Shown here: positions 16,650 through 25,320 of the stretch, piece after piece
Layout of the letters: every line of letters starts with the position of its first letter
Position numbering within the stretch: position 1 is the stretch's first letter
Origin: Pseudomonadota bacterium
Lineage (GTDB): Bacteria; Pseudomonadota; Gammaproteobacteria; Burkholderiales; Burkholderiaceae_C
Direction: 5' to 3'
Assembly: GCA_030535425.1 (NCBI GenBank)
Contig: JAUNHQ010000035.1
Coordinates: forward strand, 1-32,048
DNA length: 32,048 nucleotides
Position numbers and translations under genes: made by a program
The notes under the pieces: model-generated
Told to the model about the DNA's origin: nothing
Database searches by the model: none
What the model saw: the letters and a program-made list of their open reading frames with translations, nothing else

Positions 16650-17804
16650 ATGCTGAGCGATGACACCTACATGCGCCAGGCGCTTGATCTGGCCCGGCAG
16701 GCACGCGCCACGTGCCCGCCCAACCCGGCCGTGGGCTGCGTGCTGGTGGCCGAAGATGGCCGTGTGATTGGCCAGGGCCACACCCAGCCCACCGGGCAGG
16801 CCCACGCCGAAATCATGGCCCTGCGTGATGCGGCAGCCCGCGGCCATGTCAGCACGGGCGCCACCGCCTATGTGACGCTGGAGCCTTGCTCGCACCATGG
16901 CCGCACCGGCCCGTGTTGCGACGCGCTGGTGGCCGCTGGCGTGCGGCGTGTGGTGGCTGCCGTGCAAGACCCCAACCCGCGCGTGGCTGGACAGGGCTTT
17001 GCGCGGCTGCGTGCAGCGGGGGTTGCCGTGACGCTGGGCAGCGCCGCTCAGGCCGACGAAGTGCGTGAGCTCAACAGGGGTTTTTTCAGCCGCATGACGC
17101 GCGGCACGCCTTGGGTGCGCATGAAGATTGCCTGCTCGCTGGACGGGCGCACGGCGCTGCCCAACGGTGTGAGTCAATGGATCACCTCTGCCCAGGCGCG
17201 TGAAGACGGCCACGCCTGGCGCGCGCGCGCCTGCGCCGTGCTCACTGGCATTGGCACCGTGCTGCAAGACGACCCGCAGCTGAACGTGCGCTTGCCTGGC
17301 GCCGTCGCGCGCCAGCCCCTGCTGGTGGTGGTGGACAGCCGCCTGCAAACGCCGCTACAGGCGCGGCTGTGGCGGGTCAGCGAGCGCCATGTGCGCATCT
17401 ACACGGCGCAGCAGGCCACGGCGACCAGGGGGAGGGGCGATACCGTTTCCACCCGTTGCCAAGCGCTGCAAGCCAAGGGCGCCCAGGTGCTGGCCTTGCC
17501 CGATGCGCGCGGCAAGGTGGATCTGCCTGCCATGTTGCGCGATTTGGCCGCGTGCGAGGTGAACGAGGTGCATGTCGAGGCGGGCGATAAGCTCAACGGC
17601 TCATTGCTGCGCGAGCATTTGGTGGACGAGCTGCTGCTTTATCAGGCACCGCTGTTGCTGGGGGAAGGCTTGGGCGTGGCGGCATTGGGGCCGTTCAGCG
17701 CCCTGGCGCAGGGCGTTCGCCTGGAATGGATGGACACGCAACCCGTGGGGCCAGACATGCGTTTGCGCGCCCGCGTGGTGAAGCCGGGCAGCCAAATCGC
17801 TTGA
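16650..17804 (+). CDS. ribD: Bifunctional riboflavin biosynthesis protein RibD (deaminase/reductase)
   Basis: 384 residues, full length. RibD carries two consecutive steps of riboflavin synthesis: deamination of the diamino-pyrimidinone ribosylamino phosphate, then NADPH-dependent reduction of the ribose side chain. The N-terminal deaminase domain shows the zinc site HAE (52-54) with PCSHHGRTGPCC (Cys80, Cys89) and the signature PPNPAVGCVLV. The C-terminal reductase domain starts near 150 (VRMKIACSLDGRTALPNG) and includes TGIGTVLQDDPQLNVRL and VHVEAGDKLNGSLL. No FMN riboswitch is visible in the 117 nt upstream. ribE, ribBA and ribH are not in the window. It converges with the small unknown gene on minus, 29 bp apart. 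Confidence 0.96.
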   Translation: MLSDDTYMRQALDLARQARATCPPNPAVGCVLVAEDGRVIGQGHTQPTGQAHAEIMALRDAAARGHVSTGATAYVTLEPCSHHGRTGPCCDALVAAGVRRVVAAVQDPNPRVAGQGFARLRAAGVAVTLGSAAQADEVRELNRGFFSRMTRGTPWVRMKIACSLDGRTALPNGVSQWITSAQAREDGHAWRARACAVLTGIGTVLQDDPQLNVRLPGAVARQPLLVVVDSRLQTPLQARLWRVSERHVRIYTAQQATATRGRGDTVSTRCQALQAKGAQVLALPDARGKVDLPAMLRDLAACEVNEVHVEAGDKLNGSLLREHLVDELLLYQAPLLLGEGLGVAALGPFSALAQGVRLEWMDTQPVGPDMRLRARVVKPGSQIA

Positions 17805-17833
17805 GGCTGCCTTTCCCCTCTTTTGCTGAGTTT

Positions 17834-18211
17834 TTACGCCTTGGTTTTGCCCTTGCTGGGCTTGTCCCTGCTGGGTTTGTCTTTGACGGCGGTGTCTTTG
17901 CTGGCGGTGTCCTTGGCTTCGCTTTTTTTTCTGGCAGTGTCTGTTTTGCTGGTGGTTTTCTGCGCTTCCAGTGCAGCCAACTGCATGGAGATGTCAAACA
18001 GCTTGGCCTTGCTGGCGTAGTAGCGATCCAGGCGCCATTCCTCCAGGATTTCCAGCGCCAGCTTGAAACGGTCAATGTCCAGCTGGTACAGATCCGCGAT
18101 GGCGAATTCACCTTCCGACTCCAGTGCCAGCACCAAGCGCGAAAGGATCTTGGCATTGCCGTCCTCGGGTTTGCGTTCGATGTATTTCCGGGCTTCCTTG
18201 ATGGCGCGCAT
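17834..18211 (-). CDS. Conserved-looking protein of unknown function with a charged low-complexity tail
   Basis: 125 residues. Residues 1-85 (MRAIKEARKYIERKPEDGNA, then ILSRLVLALESEGEFAIADL and KLALEILEEWRLDRYYASK) look like a compact helical domain. From memory, similar short proteins occur in other Comamonadaceae, but no function is known to me. Residues 86-125 are a Lys/Asp/Thr/Ser tail with repeats such as KDTASKDTAVKDKPS, probably disordered. The predicted start at 18211 has no strong Shine-Dalgarno. It lies downstream of tRNA-Arg(TCT) on the same strand with a 163-nt gap that holds a short palindrome at 18325-18340. Antisense to its tail is a hydrophobic open frame that I take to be a shadow. 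Confidence 0.75.
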   Translation of the reverse strand: MRAIKEARKYIERKPEDGNAKILSRLVLALESEGEFAIADLYQLDIDRFKLALEILEEWRLDRYYASKAKLFDISMQLAALEAQKTTSKTDTARKKSEAKDTASKDTAVKDKPSRDKPSKGKTKA

Positions 18212-18324
18212 GCGGGGCTAATCCTTGAGGCGAATGGAACAAACTTGGGCGCTCCGTGATGTAACGTAAGCGCGGTTTGCCATCCTAGCGGATGCACAGG
18301 CGACTTTCCACCTCGACATGCATT

Positions 18325-18340
18325 TGTCATGAAAATGACA
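18325..18340. promoter_or_regulatory. Perfect 16-bp palindrome upstream of the small unknown gene
   Basis: TGTCATGAAAATGACA has 6-bp arms around GAAA. It lies 114 bp upstream of the minus-strand gene at 17834-18211 and 35 bp beyond the 3' end of tRNA-Arg(TCT). It has the shape of a dimer operator, but no binding protein can be named. Confidence 0.35.
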
Positions 18341-18374
18341 TACCCGGCCAGGGGCAGGGCAGCACAGGGCAGGG

Positions 18375-18451
18375 TGGCCTGCCTGGAGGGACTCGAACCC
18401 CCGACCTGCTGCTTAGAAGGCAGCTGCTCTATCCAGTTGAGCTACAGGCAG
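18375..18451 (-). tRNA. tRNA-Arg (anticodon TCT)
   Basis: A full 77-nt cloverleaf on minus: acceptor CTGCCTG/CAGGCAG, D stem GCTC/GAGC, anticodon stem GCTGC/GCAGC with loop CTTCTAA and anticodon TCT (plus-strand AGA at 18415-18417), T stem GGGGG/CCCTC with loop TTCGAGT, discriminator G, encoded CCA. It is 87 nt downstream of tRNA-Pro(TGG). No clear promoter of its own is visible in that gap. Confidence 0.96.
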
Positions 18452-18489
18452 TTTGACGCAGACGACGCCGATGACCGGCATCGTGATGC

Positions 18490-18521
18490 AAAAAAGGCCC
18501 GGCGGGAATGGGCGCGGGCCT
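18490..18521 (-). terminator. Intrinsic terminator after tRNA-Pro(TGG)
   Basis: On minus, AGGCCCG (18521-18515) pairs with CGGGCCT (18501-18495) around a 13-nt loop and is followed by a run of T. It lies 18 nt after tRNA-Pro and before tRNA-Arg(TCT), so it should separate the two tRNAs unless readthrough occurs. Confidence 0.7.
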
Positions 18522-18538
18522 TGTTGCAGGGAAAAAGG

Positions 18539-18615
18539 TGGTCGGAGCGGCGGGATTCGAACTCGCGACCCTCTGCTCCCAAAGCAGATGCGCTACCAGA
18601 CTGCGCTACGCTCCG
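18539..18615 (-). tRNA. tRNA-Pro (anticodon TGG)
   Basis: A full 77-nt cloverleaf on minus: acceptor CGGAGCG/CGCTCCG, anticodon stem CTGCT/AGCAG with loop TTTGGGA and anticodon TGG, T arm GCGAG-TTCGAAT-CCCGC (one non-Watson-Crick pair), discriminator A, encoded CCA. A TACAAT -10 hexamer lies just upstream. Confidence 0.96.
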
Positions 18616-18626
18616 ACGAAGCGCGC

Positions 18627-18656
18627 ATTGTACCTTGGCGCGGCTAAGGTTGATCA
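18627..18656 (-). promoter_or_regulatory. Candidate promoter of tRNA-Pro(TGG)
   Basis: On minus, TACAAT at 18632-18627 is a good -10 hexamer 11 nt before the tRNA 5' end. The best -35 candidate is TGATCA at 18656-18651 with an 18-nt spacer, a weak match that overlaps the stop codon of the yfcG-like gene. Confidence 0.5.
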
Positions 18657-19349
18657 GCGTTTTTGGTATTGCGTCTTGCCAAACAGCACTTCTTTTTCGG
18701 CGTCGGTGCGCATGGGCTTGCGCAGATCGGCCATGACCTGCACGCCGCGCTGCACGGCGGGGCGGGCGCCGATGCGGTCGAACCAGTCTTTGAGCGCGGG
18801 GTAGTTCGCCCAGTCAATACCCTGGTTCTGCCAGCTGCGCAGCCAGGGGTAGATGGCGATGTCGGCAATGCTGTATTGCTTGCCGGCAATGTAGGCGCCG
18901 GTGCGCTGCACTTGCTTGTCCATCACGCCGTACAGGCGCGCGGCTTCGTTGGTGTAGCGGTCGATGGCGTAGGGCACTTTTTCAGGCGCGTACAGGCGAA
19001 AGTGGTGCGCCTGGCCCAGCATGGGACCAACGCCGCCCATCTGGAACATGAGCCATTGCAGCACTTCGTATTTGCCGCGCGCGCTGGCGGGCAGGAACTT
19101 GCCGGTCTTGCCTGCCAGGTACAGCAAGATGGCGCCGGATTCGAACAGGGAGATGGGCTTGCCGTCCGGCCCGTCGCTGTCGACGATGGCGGGGATTTTG
19201 TTGTTAGGGCTGATCTTGAGAAAGTCGGGCTGGAACTGATCGCCCTGGCCGATGTTGATGGGGTGGGCCTGGTAGGGCAGGCGGCATTCCTCCAGCATGA
19301 TGTGCACTTTGTGGCCGTTGGGGGTGGGCCAGGAATAGACGTCGATCAT
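18654..19349 (-). CDS. yfcG: YfcG-like glutathione S-transferase family protein (disulfide-bond oxidoreductase)
   Basis: 231 residues, close to E. coli YfcG in length and sequence character. The N-terminal thioredoxin-like domain begins MIDVYSWPTPNGHKVHIML, and the TPNGHK block is the YfcG/Nu-class active-site region. ISPNNKIPAIVDSDG and LFESGAILLYLA supply the cis-proline and glutathione-binding SerGlu motif (ES). The C-terminal all-helical domain contains GPMLGQAHHF and YSIADIAIYPWL. E. coli YfcG has little classical transferase activity and reduces disulfides using two bound glutathiones. The start at 19349 (MIDVY) is preferred over the one 16 codons upstream. The 271-nt stretch upstream holds an imperfect hairpin and a copy of the dispersed element. 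Confidence 0.9.
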   Translation of the reverse strand: MIDVYSWPTPNGHKVHIMLEECRLPYQAHPINIGQGDQFQPDFLKISPNNKIPAIVDSDGPDGKPISLFESGAILLYLAGKTGKFLPASARGKYEVLQWLMFQMGGVGPMLGQAHHFRLYAPEKVPYAIDRYTNEAARLYGVMDKQVQRTGAYIAGKQYSIADIAIYPWLRSWQNQGIDWANYPALKDWFDRIGARPAVQRGVQVMADLRKPMRTDAEKEVLFGKTQYQKR

Positions 19350-19394
19350 GGTTGCAGCCTTTTGACAAAAAGAGAAAGAGGGCAAGAGGGCACG

Positions 19395-19417
19395 CACCAG
19401 GCACTCGTGCCCTGGTG
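19395..19417. other. Imperfect inverted repeat upstream of yfcG
   Basis: CACCAGG at 19395-19401 pairs with CCTGGTG at 19411-19417. A bulged C precedes three further pairs (CAC/GTG) and a 2-nt loop. It lies 46 bp upstream of the yfcG-like start codon. No T-run follows on either strand, so it is not an intrinsic terminator. It could be an operator or an mRNA leader hairpin. Confidence 0.4.
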
Positions 19418-19537
19418 GGCGGCGGGTGCGTGGCGGGCGCCCTGGATGATAGGGCGATCCTGGCCGGCTGGCACCCAGCGTCCCGATGTGCTTGGCGTTC
19501 GGTAAGGCGGAGCGATGGCCTGGGGTGTTTAGGTTTG

Positions 19538-19594
19538 ATTGCTATTATTTATATAGCTATCAACCATTGTCAATCAAGTGCGAATAGTCTTTTT
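19538..19594 (+). repeat. Dispersed 54-nt element, copy F
   Basis: GCTATTATTTATATAGC at 19541-19557 (GCTAT/ATAGC stem, 7-nt loop), then exactly 30 nt, then TCTTTTT at 19588-19594. It lies between the hemA 3' end and yfcG, in the orientation opposite to both genes. Confidence 0.8.
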
Positions 19595-19620
19595 CGCTAA
19601 GGCGCTTGAGGCGGGCTGGC

Positions 19621-20895
19621 CTAGCCGCTTTTGCCGCGCAGGAACAGGCGCTGGATGGCCTGCTGGGTGTGTTCGCGGTGCTGGGCGTCGGCGCTGTGCA
19701 ACTCGGCCATGGCGCCGTGCAGCATTTTCTGTGTCAGCCCGCGCGCCAGGGCTTCGAGCACGGCATCGACGTCTTCGCCCTTGGCCAGTTGCCGGCGGGC
19801 GCGGGCCAGCTCTTGGGTGCGCCACTGCTCGGCCTGGGTGTTGAGCTGGTGGATGAGGGGGATGACGCCATGCTGCGGGTCGCGTTGCTGGAGCCAGTGC
19901 AGAAAGCTTTGCACGCCCGCGTCGATGATGGCTTCGGCCTGGGCCACGGCGGCCTGACGGCTGGCCTGGGCGGTTTGCACCACGGCGGCCAGGTCGTCCA
20001 CGGTGTACAGGTAAATGTCTTCCAGTGCCTTGACTTCGGGCTCGATATCGCGCGGCACGGCCAGGTCCACCATGAACATGGGGCGGTGGCGGCGTTTTTT
20101 GAGTGCCCGTTCGACGGCGCCCAGGCCGATGATGGGCAACTGGCTGGCGGTGCAGCTGATGACGGCGTCAAACTCATGCAGGCGCTCGGCCAGGTCGGCC
20201 ATGCGCATGGCTTGCGCACCAAAGCGGGTGGCCAGCTTTTCGCCGCGCTCGAGCGTGCGGTTGGCGATGGCGATGGCCCGTGGCTGGCGGGCGGCAAAGT
20301 GGGTGGCGGCCAGCTCGATCATTTCGCCTGCGCCGACGAAAAGCACGTTGATGCGGCTCAGGTCTTCAAACAGGTTGCCTGCCAGGCGCACGGCGGCGGC
20401 GGCCATGCTGATGGAGTGGGCGCCAATGTCGGTGCTGCTGCGCACTTGCTTGGCTACGGCAAAGCTGCGCTGGAAAAGCTGGTTGAGGGTCTGGCCCAGG
20501 GCGCCTGCGTCCTCGGCAGCGCGCACGGCGCTTTTCATCTGGCCGAGGATTTGCGGCTCGCCCAGCACCATGCTGTCCAGCCCGCTGGCCACGCGAAAGG
20601 CGTGGCGTGCGGCCTGGCCGTCTTGCAGCACGTAGGTGTGCTGGCGCAGTGCGTCGGCAGAGACCTTGCCTGCGGCAGCCAGCCAGCCGAGGGTGTGGTC
20701 GATTTGCGGGCTGTCGCTGGCGCAGTAGATTTCGGTGCGGTTGCAGGTGGAGAGGATGGCCGCTTCAGGGTGGCGCTGGTGCGACTGGCGCAGGCCGGCC
20801 AGGGCGGGGGCCATTTGGTCGATGGCGAACGCAAACCGCCCGCGCAGATCGAGCGGAGCGGTGTTGTGGTTCAGTCCCAGTGCCCAGACGGCCAT
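19621..20895 (-). CDS. hemA: Glutamyl-tRNA reductase
   Basis: 424 residues, family length. HemA reduces glutamyl-tRNA(Glu) to glutamate-1-semialdehyde with NADPH, the first committed step of tetrapyrrole synthesis by the C5 route. The N-terminus [20 protein letters not shown] is typical. The catalytic cysteine is Cys51 in [10 protein letters not shown]. The NADPH-binding domain shows [15 protein letters not shown] and [14 protein letters not shown], and the C-terminal dimerisation helix ends with a basic KSG. An unusually close -10 hexamer suggests a leader of only a few nucleotides. In many proteobacteria prfA and prmC follow hemA; here the next gene downstream is a yfcG-like gene after a dispersed-element copy. 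Confidence 0.97.
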   Translation of the reverse strand: MAVWALGLNHNTAPLDLRGRFAFAIDQMAPALAGLRQSHQRHPEAAILSTCNRTEIYCASDSPQIDHTLGWLAAAGKVSADALRQHTYVLQDGQAARHAFRVASGLDSMVLGEPQILGQMKSAVRAAEDAGALGQTLNQLFQRSFAVAKQVRSSTDIGAHSISMAAAAVRLAGNLFEDLSRINVLFVGAGEMIELAATHFAARQPRAIAIANRTLERGEKLATRFGAQAMRMADLAERLHEFDAVISCTASQLPIIGLGAVERALKKRRHRPMFMVDLAVPRDIEPEVKALEDIYLYTVDDLAAVVQTAQASRQAAVAQAEAIIDAGVQSFLHWLQQRDPQHGVIPLIHQLNTQAEQWRTQELARARRQLAKGEDVDAVLEALARGLTQKMLHGAMAELHSADAQHREHTQQAIQRLFLRGKSG

Positions 20896-20902
20896 GATGG
20901 GG

Positions 20903-20932
20903 GCGAATTATAAAATTCGCGCCCGCTGGCAA
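20903..20932. promoter_or_regulatory. Palindromic divergent promoter region of hemA
   Basis: GCGAATTATAAAATTCGC at 20903-20920 is a perfect inverted repeat (7-bp arms, 4-bp centre). Its minus strand reads TATAAT at 20912-20907, a consensus -10 only 11 nt before the hemA ATG. Its plus strand offers TATAAA or TAAAAT for the divergent membrane-protein gene. A TTGCCA at 20932-20927 on minus is a -35 candidate, with a short 14-nt spacer. Confidence 0.5.
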
Positions 20933-21023
20933 GGCCCGTGCGGGCGTGGCCGGTGTGGCGGCGGCGTTGGATGGCCGTCATGCTTTTCTTTCTCTTCGTT
21001 TGCCGCCTTGGCCCTTTTTCCCC

Positions 21024-21296
21024 ATGACGCTGATGGACTTGTTTTGGCATGTGGCCGGCTTCTTGGCGCCGGCGCTGGTGCTGGCGTCGGCGGTGGTGGG
21101 GCTGAGCTGGCTGCTGTGGCGCCGCCAGCGGCTGGCCGCGCGGGATCGCTGGCGGCAGTGGGTGGCCAATCTGATGGTGTGCGAGCTGGTGCTGCTGGGC
21201 GGGCTGATGCTGACGGGGCACGACGGGCGCATGCTGACTTATGCCGCACTGGTGCTGGCCAGCGCCAGCTGCCAGGCATGGTTGATGCGCCGTTGA
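21024..21296 (+). CDS. Small predicted membrane protein of unknown function
   Basis: 90 residues from the ATG at 21024 (an upstream extension is possible but looks unlike protein). Three hydrophobic stretches are visible: LFWHVAGFLAPALVLASAVV (about 6-25), VANLMVCELVLLGGLMLTG (about 47-65), and YAALVLASASCQAWLM near the end. The basic stretch WRRQRLAARDRWRQW between the first two suggests a cytoplasmic loop. The protein would sit in the inner membrane. I do not recognise the family. It is divergent from hemA and may use the plus-strand -10 in the palindrome at 20903-20920, which would give a leader of about 100 nt. No Shine-Dalgarno is seen. Coding status rests on the consistent membrane topology. 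Confidence 0.6.
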   Translation: MTLMDLFWHVAGFLAPALVLASAVVGLSWLLWRRQRLAARDRWRQWVANLMVCELVLLGGLMLTGHDGRMLTYAALVLASASCQAWLMRR

Positions 21297-21368
21297 TGCG
21301 TCGTTGATGGGTCACGCTGATGCGCTGCGCTGCCTGGGACGGGCAGGCCCATGGCAGGGCGGCAACCT

Positions 21369-22538
21369 TTAGGCGGGCAGGCGCTGGCCGTTCAGGCGCT
21401 CGTGTTCGCGCAGGGCGAAGCGGTCGGTCATGCCGGCGATGTAGTCGGCCACGGCGCGGTGCACGGCGCTGGGGTGGCCAGCGGCGCGTTCGCGTTCGGC
21501 GCGTAGGGCGAAGCTGGGACGCAGTTGGCCGGGCTGTGAGAGGTAGGCGTGAAAGAGTGCGCGCACGACGTGCTGGCCTTGCGCGGTGTTGCGCGTGACT
21601 TGCGGGTGGCGGTAGAGGTTGGCGAATAGAAAACGCTTGAGCGTGGCGGTGTCTTGCTGCATGGCGGGGCTAAAGCGCACCAGCCGCCCGGCGCGGCGGG
21701 CCTGGCCGGCATCGGCAGGGGCGGCGGCGGCCAGCGCGGCGCGGGTGGTGTCGATGACGTCATACACCTGGGCCGAGAGCATGCGGCGGATGGATTCGTA
21801 CAGCAGGCGCCGGCCTTGCAGTGTGGGGTGTTCGCGCAGGGTTTCGCGCATGAAGCGGGCGAACAGGGGTTCGGCTTCGAGTTGCTCAAGCGTGAGCAGG
21901 CCCGAGCGCACGCCGTCGTCGATGTCGTGCGCGTTGTAGGCGATGGTGTCGGCCAGGTTGGCCAGTTGTGCTTCCAGGCTGGGCTGGGTGCCGTCCAGAA
22001 AGCGCCTGGCCACGCCGCCGGGTTCTTGCGCATCCAGCGCGCGTGCGTTGGCCAGCGAGCAGTGTTTGAGGATGCCTTCGCGTGTTTCGAACGTGAGGTT
22101 CAGGCCGTCGAAGTCGGGGTAGCGGTGCTCCAGCGTGTCCACCACGCGCAGGCTTTGCAGGTTGTGTTCAAAGCCGCCGTGCTCGGCCATGCAGCCGTGC
22201 AGCGCGTCTTGCCCGGCATGGCCGAAAGGGGTGTGGCCCAGATCGTGCGCCAGGGCAATGGCCTCGGTCAGGTCTTCGTGCAGCCCCAGCGGGCGGGCAA
22301 TGGAGCGGGCCAGTTGCGCCACTTCGATGGAGTGGGTGAGCCGGGTGCGGAACAGATCGCCTTCGTGGTTCAGGAAAACCTGCGTTTTGTAAACCAGGCG
22401 GCGAAAGGCGGTGGAGTGGACGATGCGGTCGCGGTCGCGCTGAAAGTCGTTGCGTGTGGGCGCGGGCGGGCACGGATGCAGGCGGCCACGCGATTGGGCG
22501 GGGTGGCTGGCGTAAGGGGCCAAAGGCGCATCGGTCAT
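21369..22538 (-). CDS. dgt: Deoxyguanosinetriphosphate triphosphohydrolase-like dNTPase
   Basis: 389 residues. HD-superfamily dNTPases remove triphosphate from deoxynucleotides and so help set dNTP pools. The N-terminal RDRDRIVHSTAFRRLVYKTQ and the metal-binding LTHSIEVAQLARS and ALAHDLGHTPFGHAGQDAL blocks are diagnostic; the H and HD residues bind the metal. Further HD-domain blocks are SLRVVDTLEHRYPDFDGLNL and DTIAYNAHDIDDG. The start MTDAPLAPY at 22538 has no Shine-Dalgarno; TAGAAAAT lies about 8 nt upstream on minus, so the leader may be very short. It follows aroB on the same strand, the order usual in Burkholderiales, with a dispersed-element copy in the 140-nt gap. The substrate is uncertain because this subfamily includes dNTPases other than true Dgt. 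Confidence 0.9.
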   Translation of the reverse strand: MTDAPLAPYASHPAQSRGRLHPCPPAPTRNDFQRDRDRIVHSTAFRRLVYKTQVFLNHEGDLFRTRLTHSIEVAQLARSIARPLGLHEDLTEAIALAHDLGHTPFGHAGQDALHGCMAEHGGFEHNLQSLRVVDTLEHRYPDFDGLNLTFETREGILKHCSLANARALDAQEPGGVARRFLDGTQPSLEAQLANLADTIAYNAHDIDDGVRSGLLTLEQLEAEPLFARFMRETLREHPTLQGRRLLYESIRRMLSAQVYDVIDTTRAALAAAAPADAGQARRAGRLVRFSPAMQQDTATLKRFLFANLYRHPQVTRNTAQGQHVVRALFHAYLSQPGQLRPSFALRAERERAAGHPSAVHRAVADYIAGMTDRFALREHERLNGQRLPA

Positions 22539-22552
22539 GGCCGGTATTTTCT

Positions 22553-22613
22553 AATGAAAAACGCCTTTTGCGCCCATCTGGCGCGCGCAAGAAGCTATTG
22601 ATATAGGAGCAAT
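22553..22613 (-). repeat. Dispersed 54-nt element, copy G (reverse orientation)
   Basis: On minus, GCTCCTATATCAATAGC (22610-22594), exactly 30 nt, then CGTTTTT (22563-22557). The 30-nt part forms the best A-T-closed second stem, TTGCGC with GCGCAA. It lies between aroB and dgt and points the same way as both. Confidence 0.85.
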
Positions 22614-22678
22614 CATGCGTGCTCCGTCAGCAGAGAAGGTGGCACGCCAGCGGGCGGGAGCGCGGCTGGCGGGGCTGT

Positions 22679-23803
22679 TCAGGCGGCGCAGCAGCGGTCG
22701 ATGACCTGGCGCACCAGTGCATCGGGCGCGGCTCGCACGGCGGCGCGGCCGGGGCCGTCGATGACGACGAAGCGGATTTCGCCGCTTTCGGCTTTTTTGT
22801 CCACGCGCATCAGTTGCAGGTAGCGGCCTGCGTTGTCGGCAGTGTCCAGCACGGCGCCGCGCGTGGGCAGGCCGGCACGGGCGATAAGGGCCGTGAGGCG
22901 CTGCACGAAGTCCTCATCGACCAGCCCCAGTGCCTGCGACAGGTGCGCGGCCATGACCATGCCCGCGCCCACGCCTTCGCCGTGCAGCCAGGTGCCGTAG
23001 CCCATGCCGGCTTCGATGGCGTGGCCAAAGGTGTGGCCAAAGTTGAGGATGGCGCGCAGGCCGGTTTCGCGTTCGTCCTGGCCGACCACTTCTGCCTTGA
23101 TCTGGCAGCTGCGCTGCACGGCGTGGGCCAGCGCGCCAGGGTGGCAGGCGCGCAGCGCGTCGATGTTGGCCTCGATCCAGTCGAAAAAAGCCATGTCATG
23201 GATGGGGCCGTATTTGATGACTTCGGCCAGGCCCGCAGACAGCTCGCGCGCGGGCAGGGTTTTGAGCACATCCAGATCGCACACCACGGCCAGCGGCTGG
23301 TAGAACGCGCCAATCATGTTCTTGCCCAGCGGATGGTTGATGGCGGTTTTGCCGCCCACGGACGAATCCACCTGTGCCAGCAGCGTGGTGGGCACTTGCA
23401 CAAAGGGCACGCCGCGCATGTAGCAGGCGGCGGCAAAGCCGGTCATGTCGCCCACCACGCCGCCGCCCAGCGCATACAGCGTGGTCTTGCGGTCGGCGCC
23501 GTGGGCCAGCAGCTCATCGAAGATGGTGTTGAGGGTGCCCCAGCCCTTGTGCTGTTCGCCATCGGGCAGGGCGAGCTGGCGCACGCGCGCATGCCGCTGC
23601 GACAGCACTGTGGCCAGCCGCTCGGCATACAAGGGGGCGACGGTGGTGTTGGTGACGATCAGGGCCTGGGTGCCTTCGCGGGCCTGGGTGAAGGCGGCGG
23701 GGTCATCCAGCAGGCCGGCGCCGATGTGGATGCGGTAGCTGCGCTCGGCCAGGGCGATGTCCACATGGCGTGCGGGGGCTGAAGGGGAGGAGGGCGCTTG
23801 CAT
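22679..23803 (-). CDS. aroB: 3-dehydroquinate synthase
   Basis: 374 residues from the ATG at 23803 ([20 protein letters not shown]). AroB converts DAHP to 3-dehydroquinate, the second step of the shikimate pathway, using NAD and a divalent metal in the cytosol. Conserved blocks are [59 protein letters not shown], and [20 protein letters not shown] with metal-binding histidines, then [17 protein letters not shown]. The upstream start 23 codons earlier gives an atypical extension and is not preferred. aroK commonly precedes aroB in Burkholderiales; here the upstream neighbour is an acyl-CoA dehydrogenase gene beyond a degenerate dispersed-element copy. Confidence 0.97.
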   Translation of the reverse strand: MQAPSSPSAPARHVDIALAERSYRIHIGAGLLDDPAAFTQAREGTQALIVTNTTVAPLYAERLATVLSQRHARVRQLALPDGEQHKGWGTLNTIFDELLAHGADRKTTLYALGGGVVGDMTGFAAACYMRGVPFVQVPTTLLAQVDSSVGGKTAINHPLGKNMIGAFYQPLAVVCDLDVLKTLPARELSAGLAEVIKYGPIHDMAFFDWIEANIDALRACHPGALAHAVQRSCQIKAEVVGQDERETGLRAILNFGHTFGHAIEAGMGYGTWLHGEGVGAGMVMAAHLSQALGLVDEDFVQRLTALIARAGLPTRGAVLDTADNAGRYLQLMRVDKKAESGEIRFVVIDGPGRAAVRAAPDALVRQVIDRCCAA

Positions 23804-23880
23804 GGCGCAAGTGTAGAAGACGGGCAGGGCGCCTTCCGGGGGAGGACCGGCATGAGCCAGGCAGGTGCCCATGCCGATGA

Positions 23881-23937
23881 TTTGCTATTTAAAGCATAGC
23901 TTCTTGCGAAGATGGGGTGCGCGCGAAAGCCTTGTAG
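23881..23937 (+). repeat. Dispersed 54-nt element, copy H (degenerate)
   Basis: GCTATTTAAAGCATAGC at 23884-23900 gives a GCTAT/ATAGC stem. 29 nt follow (one fewer than in other copies) before CCTTGTA, where the T-run is interrupted. TTGCG pairs with CGCGA in the middle. It lies between aroB and the acyl-CoA dehydrogenase gene, opposite to both. Confidence 0.6.
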
Positions 23938-23970
23938 GGCTGCTCGCGCGCCAGTGCGCCTACGCCTGGC

Positions 23971-25230
<1,260 letters not shown>

Positions 25231-25258
25231 CGTTGTCTCTCCTGTGGTGGGTTTTGAT

Positions 25259-25320
25259 GTGAATGAAAAAGGCTTTTTGCGCGCGTTTGGCAAGGGTTGG
25301 TTGCTATGCTTTTTGTGCAA
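25259..25320 (-). repeat. Dispersed 54-nt element, copy I (reverse orientation)
   Basis: On minus the AGC end of the first block (AAAAAGCATAGC, ending at 25303) is followed by exactly 30 nt and CCTTTTT (25272-25266). The 5' arm has diverged, so the first hairpin is poor. The element overlaps the 3' end of the APH-type kinase gene and fills the gap before the acyl-CoA dehydrogenase gene. Confidence 0.75.

Noticed and set aside
17823-18020. A 65-residue very hydrophobic plus-strand frame
   Set aside because: It is antisense to the Lys/Asp/Thr/Ser tail of the minus-strand gene; such repeats read as Leu/Val/Ser on the other strand. No ribosome binding site.
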